From CAXTTV01 sp964247295 (GTDB lineage: Bacteria > Chloroflexota > Ktedonobacteria > Ktedonobacterales > Ktedonobacteraceae): a DNA stretch of 17,789 nucleotides. Both the position numbers and the translations under genes were made by a program. The notes under the pieces are model-generated. The model saw only the letters and a program-made list of their open reading frames with translations, ran no database searches and was not told where the DNA came from. The DNA lies in NCBI GenBank assembly GCA_964247295.1, contig CAXTTV010000097.1, positions 1 to 17,789 of the forward strand, read 5' to 3'. This document shows positions 1-8,094 of the stretch, piece by piece; position 1 is the stretch's first letter, and each line of letters starts with the position of its first letter.

Positions 1-103
1 TGCCATTCCCGCTTCCCGGTGTAATACTCACAGCATTGGAACATCCCGCCAGAAACAACACCAGCAAAGGGAATAAAGCAAAAGAGAAGCGTTTCGTATT
101 CAT
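1..103 (-). CDS. N-terminus of a lipoprotein, cut by the window edge
   Basis: Only the first 34 codons are inside the window; the gene continues past position 1. Read on the minus strand from the ATG at 103-101, the product has a short basic start (MNTKRF), a hydrophobic stretch (about residues 8-19) and a lipobox LAGC with the cysteine at residue 21. This is a lipoprotein signal peptide, so the mature protein should be anchored by a lipid on the outer face of the membrane. A GAGGAAG-like ribosome binding site lies just upstream of this ATG. An in-frame ATG five codons earlier (118-116) overlaps that site and is less likely. A TATACT hexamer (135-140, minus) could be its -10 box. The function of the mature part cannot be told from the few residues visible. 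Confidence 0.75.
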   Translation of the reverse strand, partial: MNTKRFSFALFPLLVLFLAGCSNAVSITPGSGNG

Positions 104-399
104 CTGCGACTTCCTCATCTTTACAAAAATGGATAGTATATCGATCAATATAAAAATAACTTTTCTACCTTTTATACTGTTGCTGAGCCAGAATCAGATA
201 CAATTGATCGGTTTTGTAGGATACCCTCACAAACCAGATCGAAGAGAAAGTTCTTATATGCTCCTTAGCGCCCGTACTCAGTGAATCGACACGATCAGTG
301 ATCCCATGGCCGTCTACCTCTGAGGCGGCACGTCTTCGCAGCGCTCGACAGGCCGTCCTACGCCGCGTCCACGGGCCATCCATCCTCGATCTTTCACCA

Positions 400-565
400 A
401 ATTTCCCAACAAAGTCACTTGCTTACGGAGGAACGGGAACCTCGCATCTCGCCCCGAAGGAGGAAAAAGGAAACCTTGCCATCGTCCGTAGATCGGGTCA
501 CGTGTGGACCCGTGGGAACGGGAAGCGCTCCCGTTGCTCTTGCCACACACGTGGGTGGAACTCCA
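400..565 (+). repeat. Dispersed GC-rich repeat, copy 1
   Basis: Positions 474-565 match the reverse complement of positions 8400-8492. The best block is 488-514, which agrees with the reverse complement of 8451-8477 at 25 of 27 bases. The shared order is CCTTGCCATCG, then GTAGATCGGGTC, GGACCCGTGGGAA and GCCACACAC, then a GTGGG/ATGGG block. A second shared module, 400-421 (AATTTCCCAAcAaAGTCaCTTG), recurs at 8500-8521 in the same direction. Inside is a perfect 7-bp hairpin, AACGGGA-AGCGC-TCCCGTT (517-535), which copy 2 lacks. Homology fades after about 565, so this copy appears truncated relative to copy 2. No transposase is encoded. It could be a non-autonomous element or a transcribed structured repeat. 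Confidence 0.7.
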
Positions 566-713
566 CTTCCCCATCTCGGTCGTCTTCGTGGCATCCATGT
601 TCCATGGAGACGTTCATCACCGGCATTTTCCAGCAGAGATGCTTGTGGCTCCGTTGAGAAATGGGGAGGCTCGCATCTGGCACAAGGAATGGATGTTCTA
701 TTGAGAAACATCA

Positions 714-722
714 TGTTATAAT
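714..722 (+). promoter_or_regulatory. Extended -10 promoter of the sbcC-like operon
   Basis: TGTTATAAT is a perfect extended -10 element (TGn plus TATAAT). No good -35 hexamer is seen 16-18 bases upstream, which is acceptable for extended -10 promoters. Transcription would start near 729, giving a leader of about 50 bases before the ATG at 778. It also argues against the in-frame upstream ATGs at 661 and 721. Confidence 0.45.
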
Positions 723-777
723 GCGCCTGAGATATATTGGGGTTCCTGGTTCTGTTTCCTGGGAAGGTTTGTGTTGC

Positions 778-3700
778 ATGCTGATTACGCAAATTGATCT
801 AGAGAATATTAAGAGTTATCGCAAGGTCTCTATTGAGTTTCGCCAGGGGACGACGGCGATCAGTGGAGCGAATGGCGCGGGCAAAACAACGATTGTCGAG
901 GCTATCGGCTTCGCGCTTTTTGATTCCCTTCCCTATAGCCAGGCGGACTTTGTGCGTGAGGGCGAAAAGTCCGGCACAATCACGATTCATGTGATCGGCA
1001 AGGATGGCCGCCCCTATATCGTCGAGCGGCGCTGTGGCTCCGGGGCGTTCTGGCGCGTCTTTGATGCCGAGGCCAGTTATCGCGTGGAGCAACGGGCCGA
1101 TGTGCAAACTAAGCTCTATGAGCTGATGGGGATTGAACGCGACCGGTCCTTGAAGCGGCTCTTTGAGGATGCGATCGGTGTACCACAGGGCCGCTTTACT
1201 ACGAATTTCATGCTGAATACCTCTGAGCGTAAGAAAACCTTCGATGTCCTTTTCCAGATCGAGGATTATACCACCGCTTCCAATTATCTGCTTGAGGCTC
1301 AAAAAACCTATACCCAGCAGAAAATCGAGCAGGATAAAAAGATTGTGAGCCTGGATCATGAGACACGCGACCTGGAGACAGATCGGTCTCGTCTCGCTGA
1401 AATCCGCCATCAAGAGCAGGAGTATGTCAACCGCCAGACCGATTTAGTGACCCTGCTGAACCAACAAAACCAGCGTAAGGCTGATCTCAATAACCAACGT
1501 GAACAACTGCTTACATTGGAAAATAATTATAAGCTTAGCCTGCGCGATGAGCGCGCTGCTCAACAGCAATTAGAGGATCGCCTGACGGCCCTGAATACCG
1601 CGCGGGAAGCTCAGGAACTGGTTGAGGCAAACTGCGCCGGCTATCTGCAATATCAGCGCTCGCAAGATACTTTAAAAGAGCTCCATCAGAAAGAGCGCGA
1701 ACGCGAGACCCTCCGTCAGCAAGAAACCGAGATCCGGGGAGAGCTGAGGACCGCGAGTGCCCGCCTGAATTTTATTGAGGAGCAGTTGCGCGCCGTCGCC
1801 ACCTCACAGAAAAAGATTATTGAGCTGATCCCTCTGGTTGACCAGCAGGTTCAGCTAGAGAGCCAGAAAGAGCGGGCGATTACGCGTGTTACTCTGTTTA
1901 ATCAGTTACAGCAGGAATTTAGAAAGGTATCTTCCGCTCAAAAGCAATCCAGTCAACAACAAGAGGTGTTGGAGCGACGGATTACCGAGATCGAGCCGTT
2001 GCAACCGCTGGCAGCCCTACTTACAGAACGTAGCACCCACGTAACTCAGATGGAGTCCCGCCTCGCGACTCGTGAGGCTCAACAACGGACACTACAAGAT
2101 CGTCAACAGCAGTTGCGGCAAAAGCAAGACGATCGCGCCAACATTTCCAAAAGGTTGGAGAATGTTCAGATCCGGATTGCTCGATTAGAGGAGCATCGCA
2201 ATAAGGCCGAGCGCTTCCCCCTATTGCAGCAGGAGTATCAACAGATCTCCGAACAGCGCTTCCGCTTGGAAGGCAATATTGAGGGCTATGAGCGCGCCCG
2301 CCGCGAGCTGGCCGATAGCCTCTGCCCCTTTCTGCGCGAACCCTGCCTGAATGTTGAGCGCCGGGGTCAGCAGAATCTGGATGTTTATTTCAATACCCTG
2401 CTCGCGGAAGAGCGTCAACAGCTAGACAAAATTACAAACAAGCACCAGGATCTCGCTGAGAAAGTTGAACGATATCGGAAGTTCGTCCAGGAATTGGAGA
2501 ACATCAGATCCTACCAGGAGCAAGAGGAGAATTTTCGCGAGAGCCTGAACCAGCTCGATGCGGATCTTCTCCAGGTGGGAAAAGAGGTCGAGAAGGTATC
2601 GAGCGATCTTGAGGAGCTGAGGACGGTAGAATTGAAGCTTCAACAAAGCAAGGCTGACTATGAGAAAAGCCGACAGGCCGATCAGCGAGTTCGTGAACTC
2701 GATAAGTTGCGTACACAACTCAATACCGCTCAAGAACAATATAAAGAACGTGAAGTTGAGATAGAAGGCTTAAGAAAGCAAGCTCAGGACCTTAAGGGCT
2801 GCCATGAAGAACAGGCACAATTAGAACAGCAGTTACAAGCACTCAATGATCCCCGAGCTCAACGTCAGATTGAACAAGATACGATTAATCGCGAACCTGA
2901 TCTACGGGAGCAGCAGAATCAGGAGAAGAGGCTTCAGCAAAAGCAAAGTCAGGAATTGAAAGCGCTTCAGATAGGCTTACAAGCCTTCTCACAACTGGAT
3001 ACCCGGCTCCTTGAGCAAGAAAGCCTTACGCAAAAATCATATCCCGCGTACCAGATATATATGCAAAACCAGAATGTCGCATCAGAGATTAATGAGCGCC
3101 TCTCTGCCTATGAGCAGGCACAAAAACAGGCCGACGAGCAGCAAGTGCTTCGGCAGCAAGCCGAACAAGCCCACCAGCGTGCCAATGCCGCCTTCAGCCA
3201 GGAGGAGCTCAACACCCTCACAGCTCATATTGATGGCTTAATAAAGCAGCAACAGGAGCTGAACGGAAATATTCACGCCATTCAGGGTGACATTCAGAGG
3301 TTGGAAGCCAAGATCGCTCGGGCCGAACGGTTTTTGAGCGATCTTGAGACCGCGAGACAGGAGATGAACCGGCTGGATGATCTGGAAAAAACCATGAAAA
3401 ACTTTCGTGATTTGATCAAGGAGGCCGCCCCACATATCCTGAAAGAGATCCTCAACGATGTTTCAGCCTCGGCCAACCGGATCTTTGGCGAGATTATGGG
3501 GGATCGCAGTGCTCACCTCACGTGGGGCGAGGATTATGAGGTTTCTTTGAATCGGCAGGGAGTGAATCGCAAATTTTACCAGCTTAGCGGCGGTGAACAG
3601 ATGAGCGCGGCCCTGTCAATTCGTCTGGCGCTTCTCAAAACGCTCTCCTCTTTGAATATTGCCTTTTTCGATGAGCCCACTCAGAATATGGATGAGGCTC

Positions 3701-3891
3701 GACGCACCAATCTGGCCGAGCAGATTAAACGCGTGCGCGGCTTTGAGCAGTTGATTGTGATCAGCCATGACGATACCTTTGAGCAGGGACTGGATAGCTT
3801 AGTTCGTCTAAAAAAGGAGAACGGGGAGACCCGATTGGTTAGCGAGGAAGAAGTCTTGTCAGAGAATCAGGTGCAAATCTATGCTTCATAA
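778..3891 (+). CDS. SbcC/Rad50-like coiled-coil DNA repair ATPase
   Basis: A 1037-residue SMC-type ATPase, expected in the cytoplasm to bridge and process DNA ends with a partner nuclease. Visible motifs are Walker A GANGAGKTT (residues 30-38), the signature LSGGEQ (936-941), Walker B IAFFDEP (D965, E966), a D-loop TQNMDE and an H-loop VISHDD. Between the ATPase halves are about 800 residues of Q/E/R-rich heptad-like coiled coil, broken near the middle by CPFLREPC (C516, C523). That is the place of the zinc hook, but the spacing is CX6C instead of Rad50's CXXC. I chose the ATG at 778 because MLITQIDLENIKSY is the conserved N-terminus of this family, GGGAAGG lies upstream, and the promoter sits at 714-722. 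The frame stays open back to 661, but those codons resemble nothing. The nuclease gene follows after 10 bases. It is closer to Rad50 than to SMC because the globular head is short and no hinge domain is seen. Confidence 0.9.
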   Translation: MLITQIDLENIKSYRKVSIEFRQGTTAISGANGAGKTTIVEAIGFALFDSLPYSQADFVREGEKSGTITIHVIGKDGRPYIVERRCGSGAFWRVFDAEASYRVEQRADVQTKLYELMGIERDRSLKRLFEDAIGVPQGRFTTNFMLNTSERKKTFDVLFQIEDYTTASNYLLEAQKTYTQQKIEQDKKIVSLDHETRDLETDRSRLAEIRHQEQEYVNRQTDLVTLLNQQNQRKADLNNQREQLLTLENNYKLSLRDERAAQQQLEDRLTALNTAREAQELVEANCAGYLQYQRSQDTLKELHQKERERETLRQQETEIRGELRTASARLNFIEEQLRAVATSQKKIIELIPLVDQQVQLESQKERAITRVTLFNQLQQEFRKVSSAQKQSSQQQEVLERRITEIEPLQPLAALLTERSTHVTQMESRLATREAQQRTLQDRQQQLRQKQDDRANISKRLENVQIRIARLEEHRNKAERFPLLQQEYQQISEQRFRLEGNIEGYERARRELADSLCPFLREPCLNVERRGQQNLDVYFNTLLAEERQQLDKITNKHQDLAEKVERYRKFVQELENIRSYQEQEENFRESLNQLDADLLQVGKEVEKVSSDLEELRTVELKLQQSKADYEKSRQADQRVRELDKLRTQLNTAQEQYKEREVEIEGLRKQAQDLKGCHEEQAQLEQQLQALNDPRAQRQIEQDTINREPDLREQQNQEKRLQQKQSQELKALQIGLQAFSQLDTRLLEQESLTQKSYPAYQIYMQNQNVASEINERLSAYEQAQKQADEQQVLRQQAEQAHQRANAAFSQEELNTLTAHIDGLIKQQQELNGNIHAIQGDIQRLEAKIARAERFLSDLETARQEMNRLDDLEKTMKNFRDLIKEAAPHILKEILNDVSASANRIFGEIMGDRSAHLTWGEDYEVSLNRQGVNRKFYQLSGGEQMSAALSIRLALLKTLSSLNIAFFDEPTQNMDEARRTNLAEQIKRVRGFEQLIVISHDDTFEQGLDSLVRLKKENGETRLVSEEEVLSENQVQIYAS

Positions 3892-3895
3892 AGGA
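3890..3895 (+). promoter_or_regulatory. Ribosome binding site that decides the nurA start
   Basis: AAAGGA, overlapping the stop codon of the upstream ATPase gene, lies six bases before the ATG at 3902. The earlier in-frame ATG at 3881 has no such site, so translation most likely starts at 3902, coupled to termination of the upstream gene. Confidence 0.6.
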
Positions 3896-3901
3896 AAACT
3901 G

Positions 3902-5155
3902 ATGCAGGCTCTGAAGCTAAAGCAGGGCCAGTTCGCGGTCTACGATGACTCCTTTAGCGAACAATTGGAGGCCTATCGGCAGGCACTGGAAACCCTGTAC
4001 AGGCATTTTCCGACCAGCGCCTCACTAGAAAATCTGCTGCCGCCACCCGGCCACACGGCCTCAGCGGGAGCCCGGCCCGGCATTGACTTTGATCGCTGGC
4101 TGGTTGGTGCCGAACTCTCGGAGTATAAGGCCCCCCACTTCCCCTTTGGGCAGACCTTCTCCAACCATGCGCAGGCGCGCGAATGGGCCGAGTGCATCGA
4201 GGGCGTCACCACCATCGCCGTGGATGGTAGCCAGTTGCAACCCTCCCGCGATATCTCGATCCCGGTTGCTCTGATCCAGGTCGGCTTTTTCGCCAACCCC
4301 CATTTCCGGGGGCGGCCCTACGTCAAAGACGTAAAAATGGAAGTGCTCACACCAGACGAGATCATGGAGGTATCGCGCGAAGAGGACGCCGACTTTAATA
4401 GCTATCCCTATTCCGAAACCCAGGTTACACTGCGCCGCTTCGAGCTAGAGGTAGAGACGATCCGCGAGCTGATGGAGCGGTACGCCAGATCGCGCCGCCC
4501 GGATGATCCCGTCTACAGCCCTCTCGTCTTTTTCGATGGCTCCCTGGTCGTCTCCTTCGCTCTAACCATGCCCAGCCCCTACCGGGAGCGCTATATACAA
4601 GGGGCGGTCTCCCTGCTTCAAGCCTCCGAAACCTACCGGGTTCCATTGATCGGCTACATCGACACCAGCTATGCGCGTGATATAATTATCATGTTGCGTC
4701 AACTGGACTCAAACCAGGAACAGCACGAGCCAATCTTAAAAGACACCAAAAACGTGCATGATGCCCTGCTCTGGCGCGGTCGCTTACAATGGGGAGATCG
4801 CACACCCGCGATGCTCTGCGCGCGCGGAGATGTGCTTGAAGAGTATGGAGAGTATCGGGAACAGGTCGCCTTCTGTTACCTTCAAACCTCTATCTCTCGC
4901 CCCCCCGCTCGCCTGGAATTCCCTCGTTGGATGCTCGACACGGGCGTTCTAGAACCCATTATGGACGTTGTACGAGCGGAAGTCATCGCGGGCAGTAGCG
5001 GCTATCCTTACGCGATCGAGACCGCTGATGCGGTCGCGGTAATCTCGGCTCCCGATCGACGCGACTTCTATGCGCAGTTTCAGGATTTTCTTGAGCGTCA
5101 GGGAATCACTCTGACTTTTTCAAGAAAGTCTGTCAGCAAAGGTATCAGGCGATAA
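3902..5155 (+). CDS. nurA: NurA-domain nuclease
   Basis: A 417-residue protein of the NurA family, nucleases that in archaea resect double-strand breaks together with Rad50-Mre11 and the HerA translocase. Landmarks are AVDGSQ (D108, the usual first metal-binding aspartate), an acidic-rich middle section, FFDGSL (D212), GYIDTSYARD (D254) and a C-terminal YPYAIETAD block (367-376) matching the end of the NurA fold. About 100 N-terminal residues precede the fold, as usual in the longer bacterial members. The start at 3902 is preferred over 3881 on ribosome-binding-site grounds (424 residues if 3881). Its position directly after a Rad50-like gene strongly supports the assignment. No HerA-type ATPase or Mre11/SbcD gene is in the window. 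Family membership is inferred from motifs and context; catalytic activity is not shown by sequence alone. Confidence 0.82.
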   Translation: MQALKLKQGQFAVYDDSFSEQLEAYRQALETLYRHFPTSASLENLLPPPGHTASAGARPGIDFDRWLVGAELSEYKAPHFPFGQTFSNHAQAREWAECIEGVTTIAVDGSQLQPSRDISIPVALIQVGFFANPHFRGRPYVKDVKMEVLTPDEIMEVSREEDADFNSYPYSETQVTLRRFELEVETIRELMERYARSRRPDDPVYSPLVFFDGSLVVSFALTMPSPYRERYIQGAVSLLQASETYRVPLIGYIDTSYARDIIIMLRQLDSNQEQHEPILKDTKNVHDALLWRGRLQWGDRTPAMLCARGDVLEEYGEYREQVAFCYLQTSISRPPARLEFPRWMLDTGVLEPIMDVVRAEVIAGSSGYPYAIETADAVAVISAPDRRDFYAQFQDFLERQGITLTFSRKSVSKGIRR

Positions 5156-5183
5156 ATAGCCTAATTATGAGAGAGTCTTACTT

Positions 5184-5825
5184 ATGTCTCGTTCAATGCG
5201 ATACAGCTTTACCTGCCCCTGTGGCACTGTTTTTGAAAGCCAGATCTATGAATCTGTAAACATTGCTCAGCAGCCTGAGTTACAGTACACCGTCCTGGCT
5301 GGCCTGCTCAATGTCTCCTCCTGCCCGAATTGTGGTAGGCGGGCCGCTATTGGCCGACCTTTTATCTACTCCGATCCGATCCATAACCTGCTGGCCTATG
5401 TCCACCCACGGGGAGATGCGCCGGATGAGGCTCGCCAATTAATTCTGGAGAAGCTACAAGAGGTCTACACTAATATTGTAGAGTATGATCCTGAGCAGAT
5501 GCCCACCGATACGACCGGCACCGCAGCCTCCACCCGACAGATCGCCAATACGCCTCCACTTCAGGTGGTGTTTGGCATCGACCAGCTCGGCGAGCTGATT
5601 AATGCCTATCTGCCTCAAGATGAGCGACTCAGCCGCTTAGCCCTCAGCACGCATAGCCATGAGGAGCCGGAACGAGCTCAGATGCTGGTAATCGCGCGGA
5701 AGCTGGCCTCCGAGATGCGCTGTCAGGTTGAGGTTGAGGATCTGCCCGACGAATATACGGTCTGGGTCTATGGCTCTCGCCGGCAGGTCGCGGCCCTGAT
5801 GCGAGAACTGGCCCCCCGAGGGTAG
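5184..5825 (+). CDS. CpXC-domain zinc-binding protein
   Basis: A 213-residue protein. Its first about 75 residues match the CpXC domain, a family of unknown function with two cysteine pairs. The first pair here is CPCG (C11, C13), one residue shorter than the usual CPxC. The second is CPNCG (C47, C50). They are followed by the typical FIYSDPIHNLLAYVHP stretch. These four cysteines probably bind zinc. The remaining 140 residues are soluble, with an acidic linker (around residues 85-125) and a second small alpha/beta region ending YTVWVYGSRRQVAALMREL. No signal peptide or membrane segment is present. It lies 28 bases after nurA and 5 bases before the MoaB-like gene, so it is probably co-transcribed. 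The domain call is firm; the function is unknown. Confidence 0.75.
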   Translation: MSRSMRYSFTCPCGTVFESQIYESVNIAQQPELQYTVLAGLLNVSSCPNCGRRAAIGRPFIYSDPIHNLLAYVHPRGDAPDEARQLILEKLQEVYTNIVEYDPEQMPTDTTGTAASTRQIANTPPLQVVFGIDQLGELINAYLPQDERLSRLALSTHSHEEPERAQMLVIARKLASEMRCQVEVEDLPDEYTVWVYGSRRQVAALMRELAPRG

Positions 5826-5830
5826 CGTCG

Positions 5831-6319
5831 ATGATTACTGTTGGCGTATTGACTATCAGCGATAGCGCTTCCACTGGTCAACGGGAGGATATTGGTGGGG
5901 AGACGGTTCGCTCTCTACTTCTGGAACGCCTGCCGGGAACTGTGCTACAAGCCGGAGCGATCATTCCCGACGAGCGGAGGGAGATCGAGGCCCGGCTCCG
6001 AGCTTGGACGGATGAGCTGCACCTGAATCTGATTATCACCACTGGGGGGACCGGTCTAGCCCCACGCGACGTGACACCCGAGGCTACAAGAGCGGTGTTG
6101 GAACGCGAGGCCCCCGGCATTGCCGAGGCGATGCGTGCCGCCAGCCTCCAGAAAACACCCTTCGGGATGCTCTCACGTGGGATCACCGGAACTCGTGGTC
6201 GAACGCTGATCGTTAATCTACCTGGTAACCCCAGGGCTGTGAAAGAGTGCTTGGAGGCGATAGTCGATGTTCTGCCCCACGCGATCAATCTGTTGATCGG
6301 TGCTCCGCCGGAACACTAA
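5831..6319 (+). CDS. MoaB/Mog-family molybdopterin biosynthesis protein
   Basis: A 162-residue single-domain protein of the MoCF-binding family (MoaB, MogA, and part of MoeA/CinA). Members bind molybdopterin, and MogA adenylylates it before molybdenum insertion by MoeA. It begins with the strand VGVLTISDSAS, has the binding signature TTGGTGLAPRDVTPEAT (residues 70-86) and ends with VNLPGNPRAVKECLEAI, all at usual positions; the length is normal. GAGGG at 5818-5822 serves as its ribosome binding site, inside the end of the upstream gene. No other molybdenum cofactor gene is nearby, which is unusual. The assignment to MoaB or to MogA cannot be settled by reading alone. Confidence 0.85.
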   Translation: MITVGVLTISDSASTGQREDIGGETVRSLLLERLPGTVLQAGAIIPDERREIEARLRAWTDELHLNLIITTGGTGLAPRDVTPEATRAVLEREAPGIAEAMRAASLQKTPFGMLSRGITGTRGRTLIVNLPGNPRAVKECLEAIVDVLPHAINLLIGAPPEH

Positions 6320-6339
6320 TCATAAGAGAGGGTCATTTG

Positions 6340-7260
6340 ATGAGCGCGAAACCCAAAACTCCACCGTCTTCCTGGAAACATTTCTCCCAGCTTAAGGGAC
6401 ATACCGATAAAATTTTTACCCTGGCTTGGTCTCTAGATAGCCGACTACTGGTCTCTGGAGGACGGGATCACACATCGCGCATCTGGGACCTGGCGAGCGC
6501 CACCTGCCTGACAACCTATACTTCTCAACCAGACTATATTCTTTCAACTGCTTGGTCACCGGCGGGAGATCTGGTCGCCTCTGGCTCCTCCGATGGGAGC
6601 ATTCATATCTGGCAACCTGAGACGGGGCGGACAATCGAGACGTATAGAGCGCATGCTCGCTTTGTACGAACTCTAGGCTGGTCGCCCAACGGTCGGTATC
6701 TGGCCTCGGGTGGCGACTTTGGTGATAATACTGTTATGGTCTGGGAGGCCCTGACCGGGCGGATCGTCTGCACCTATAGCGCGCAGTATCGCATCTTTAG
6801 CCTGGGCTGGTCGCCAGATAGCCAGAGTCTGGTCTCCGTAAGCTTTGATGGCAGCGCCCACATCTGGCTGCCTGAAACCGGCGAACTAGAATCCTGCTAT
6901 CTGGGACACAAAGGGCCGATCTATACCGTAGGCTGGTCGGCCAAAGCTGGTTTAATTGCCAGTGGGGGAGAAGATAGCGAAGTGCACTTATGGCGACCTG
7001 GAAAGTCCCAACCTGTGCTCATCTATCAAGGCCATAAAGGGCCAGTAAAAACGCTATCCTGGTCGCCAGACAGTCAGATGATCGCTTCCGGTGGAGAGGA
7101 TCAGCAATTGAGGATCTGGCTAGCCGCTGACGGGAAAGATCTGGCCTGCTTGAAAAAGCATTCGGCCTGGATACGTAGCCTGGCATGGTCGCCAGACGGA
7201 CAGCATCTGGCCTCAACCAGCGATGAACATATCCATATCCATACAATGGCGACCCCATAG
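6340..7260 (+). CDS. Seven-bladed WD40 beta-propeller protein
   Basis: A 306-residue protein made almost entirely of seven WD40 repeats of about 42 residues, enough for a single closed beta-propeller. Each blade carries a WS core (AWSLDS, AWSPAG, GWSPNG, GWSPDS, GWSAKA, SWSPDS, AWSPDG) and most have the SGG-D...IW ending. The last blade is shorter, ending IHIHTMATP, and probably closes the ring with the N-terminal strand. No signal peptide, membrane segment or enzymatic domain is fused to it, so it most likely acts as a cytoplasmic protein-binding scaffold. I start it at the ATG at 6340, eight bases after GAGAGGG. The frame is open back to 6247 but that part overlaps the MoaB-like gene. It is the last gene of the five-gene cluster, 20 bases downstream of the MoaB-like gene. 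Partners are unknown. Confidence 0.88.
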   Translation: MSAKPKTPPSSWKHFSQLKGHTDKIFTLAWSLDSRLLVSGGRDHTSRIWDLASATCLTTYTSQPDYILSTAWSPAGDLVASGSSDGSIHIWQPETGRTIETYRAHARFVRTLGWSPNGRYLASGGDFGDNTVMVWEALTGRIVCTYSAQYRIFSLGWSPDSQSLVSVSFDGSAHIWLPETGELESCYLGHKGPIYTVGWSAKAGLIASGGEDSEVHLWRPGKSQPVLIYQGHKGPVKTLSWSPDSQMIASGGEDQQLRIWLAADGKDLACLKKHSAWIRSLAWSPDGQHLASTSDEHIHIHTMATP

Positions 7261-7307
7261 GGCCGCCCATGCGATAAAGCTATCGAAATGTTGCCTGGTG
7301 TGCCCTA
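7261..7307. other. Short gap between convergent genes with a weak hairpin
   Basis: The 47 bases between the WD40 gene and the convergent phosphatase contain a CGATA-AAGC-TATCG hairpin (7272-7285). There is no T-tract, so it is at best a weak terminator. Confidence 0.3.
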
Positions 7308-8054
7308 TTACTCCTCATTATCTAGCACATCCTGAGGCTGGTCATCATCCTTACCCGGTTGATCCTGTTGCTGATCCCTTTCCGCCAGTTGGTGCCAGGG
7401 AATACGCGTGCGGGAGTGGAGGTCACGAAGATGGAAATCATCATTGTAGTGAACAATCTCCCACTGGCCCGCAGTCGGCCCATGCTCGCGCTGCTTCCAA
7501 TGCGTCACAGAGGTATTATTTGTATGAAAATGAATGCTGGGCAGGCTTAATGTATTCATTCCAAAGAAGTACAGGAAAGAACCATCGATCACACCACCAT
7601 GGCAGACCATCACAATCGTCTTGCCCGCATATTTGCGAGTGATCCGCTCTAAAGAGCATCCGACGCGGTTCATAAAATCTGACCAGCTTTCCGCGCCAGG
7701 AGCCATCTGACGAAACGCACTACCATCCTCCCAGACGTTCCCATACCTCTCCCGATACTCCTTAATAGACATCCCATCGGACTCACCGGGCCGCAGCTCA
7801 TGAATCTCATCATCCATCTCCAGGGGCAGGCCCAGGGCCGGAGAAATAATCTCCGCCGTCTGCCGGGCGCGGGGAAGTGTGCTCGCGATCAGAATATCGG
7901 CCTTAATCTCTTTTGTCCCCTGTAAACGGTCTCTTAGTCGCTCCGCCTGCTGAACACCCAGTTTTGAGAGCCCTGTGTCGCCCTGCATCCCTCCAATAAT
8001 GCCTTCAACCGCGCATTGCGCTTCACCATGGCGAACCATATACAAATGAGTCAT
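7308..8054 (-). CDS. Histidine phosphatase superfamily protein (phosphoglycerate mutase-like)
   Basis: A 248-residue branch 1 histidine phosphatase, predicted cytoplasmic. It has the catalytic VRHGE near the N-terminus (H9, the residue that takes the phosphate), STLPRARQTAE (57-67), HELRPGESDG supplying the acidic catalyst (E86) and the second histidine in VCHGG (H152). These families act on small phosphorylated metabolites, but the substrate cannot be read from motifs. The last about 25 residues form a polar tail rich in D, Q and E with no domain. The start is supported by AAGGAAAGG just upstream. An 18-base inverted repeat lies 41-58 bases before the start. It is convergent with the WD40 gene and transcribed alone. 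Confidence 0.88.
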   Translation of the reverse strand: MTHLYMVRHGEAQCAVEGIIGGMQGDTGLSKLGVQQAERLRDRLQGTKEIKADILIASTLPRARQTAEIISPALGLPLEMDDEIHELRPGESDGMSIKEYRERYGNVWEDGSAFRQMAPGAESWSDFMNRVGCSLERITRKYAGKTIVMVCHGGVIDGSFLYFFGMNTLSLPSIHFHTNNTSVTHWKQREHGPTAGQWEIVHYNDDFHLRDLHSRTRIPWHQLAERDQQQDQPGKDDDQPQDVLDNEE

Positions 8055-8094
8055 ACTGGAACCTTTCCTTATGATTGAAACTTGTAATCTGACT

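Larger units (their letters stand above)
104..777. other. Intergenic region with repeat copy and promoter
   Basis: This 674-base stretch carries no convincing gene. Positions 104-200 are A+T-rich and probably hold the promoter of the left-edge lipoprotein. Positions 290-660 are much more G+C-rich and include a dispersed repeat (see 400-565). Several overlapping open frames of 60-125 codons here have no family resemblance and follow the repeat's base composition rather than a codon pattern. An extended -10 element sits at 714-722. A short inverted repeat GATCA-g-TGATC lies at 293-303. Confidence 0.6.

Noticed and set aside
661..777. Earlier in-frame starts (661, 721) for the Rad50-like gene
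   Set aside because: The added residues do not resemble the family, and the extended -10 element at 714-722 would lie inside the coding sequence or overlap the 721 start.
298..792. Several overlapping open frames (60-125 codons) on both strands
   Set aside because: They lie in the GC-rich repeat, overlap each other in several frames, and show no domain, signal peptide or well-placed ribosome binding site.
799..1413. 204-codon frame on the minus strand
   Set aside because: Antisense shadow of the conserved ATPase head; no family features of its own.
6247..6339. Upstream extension of the WD40 gene
   Set aside because: It overlaps the MoaB-like gene, has no propeller sequence, and the ATG at 6340 has a good ribosome binding site.
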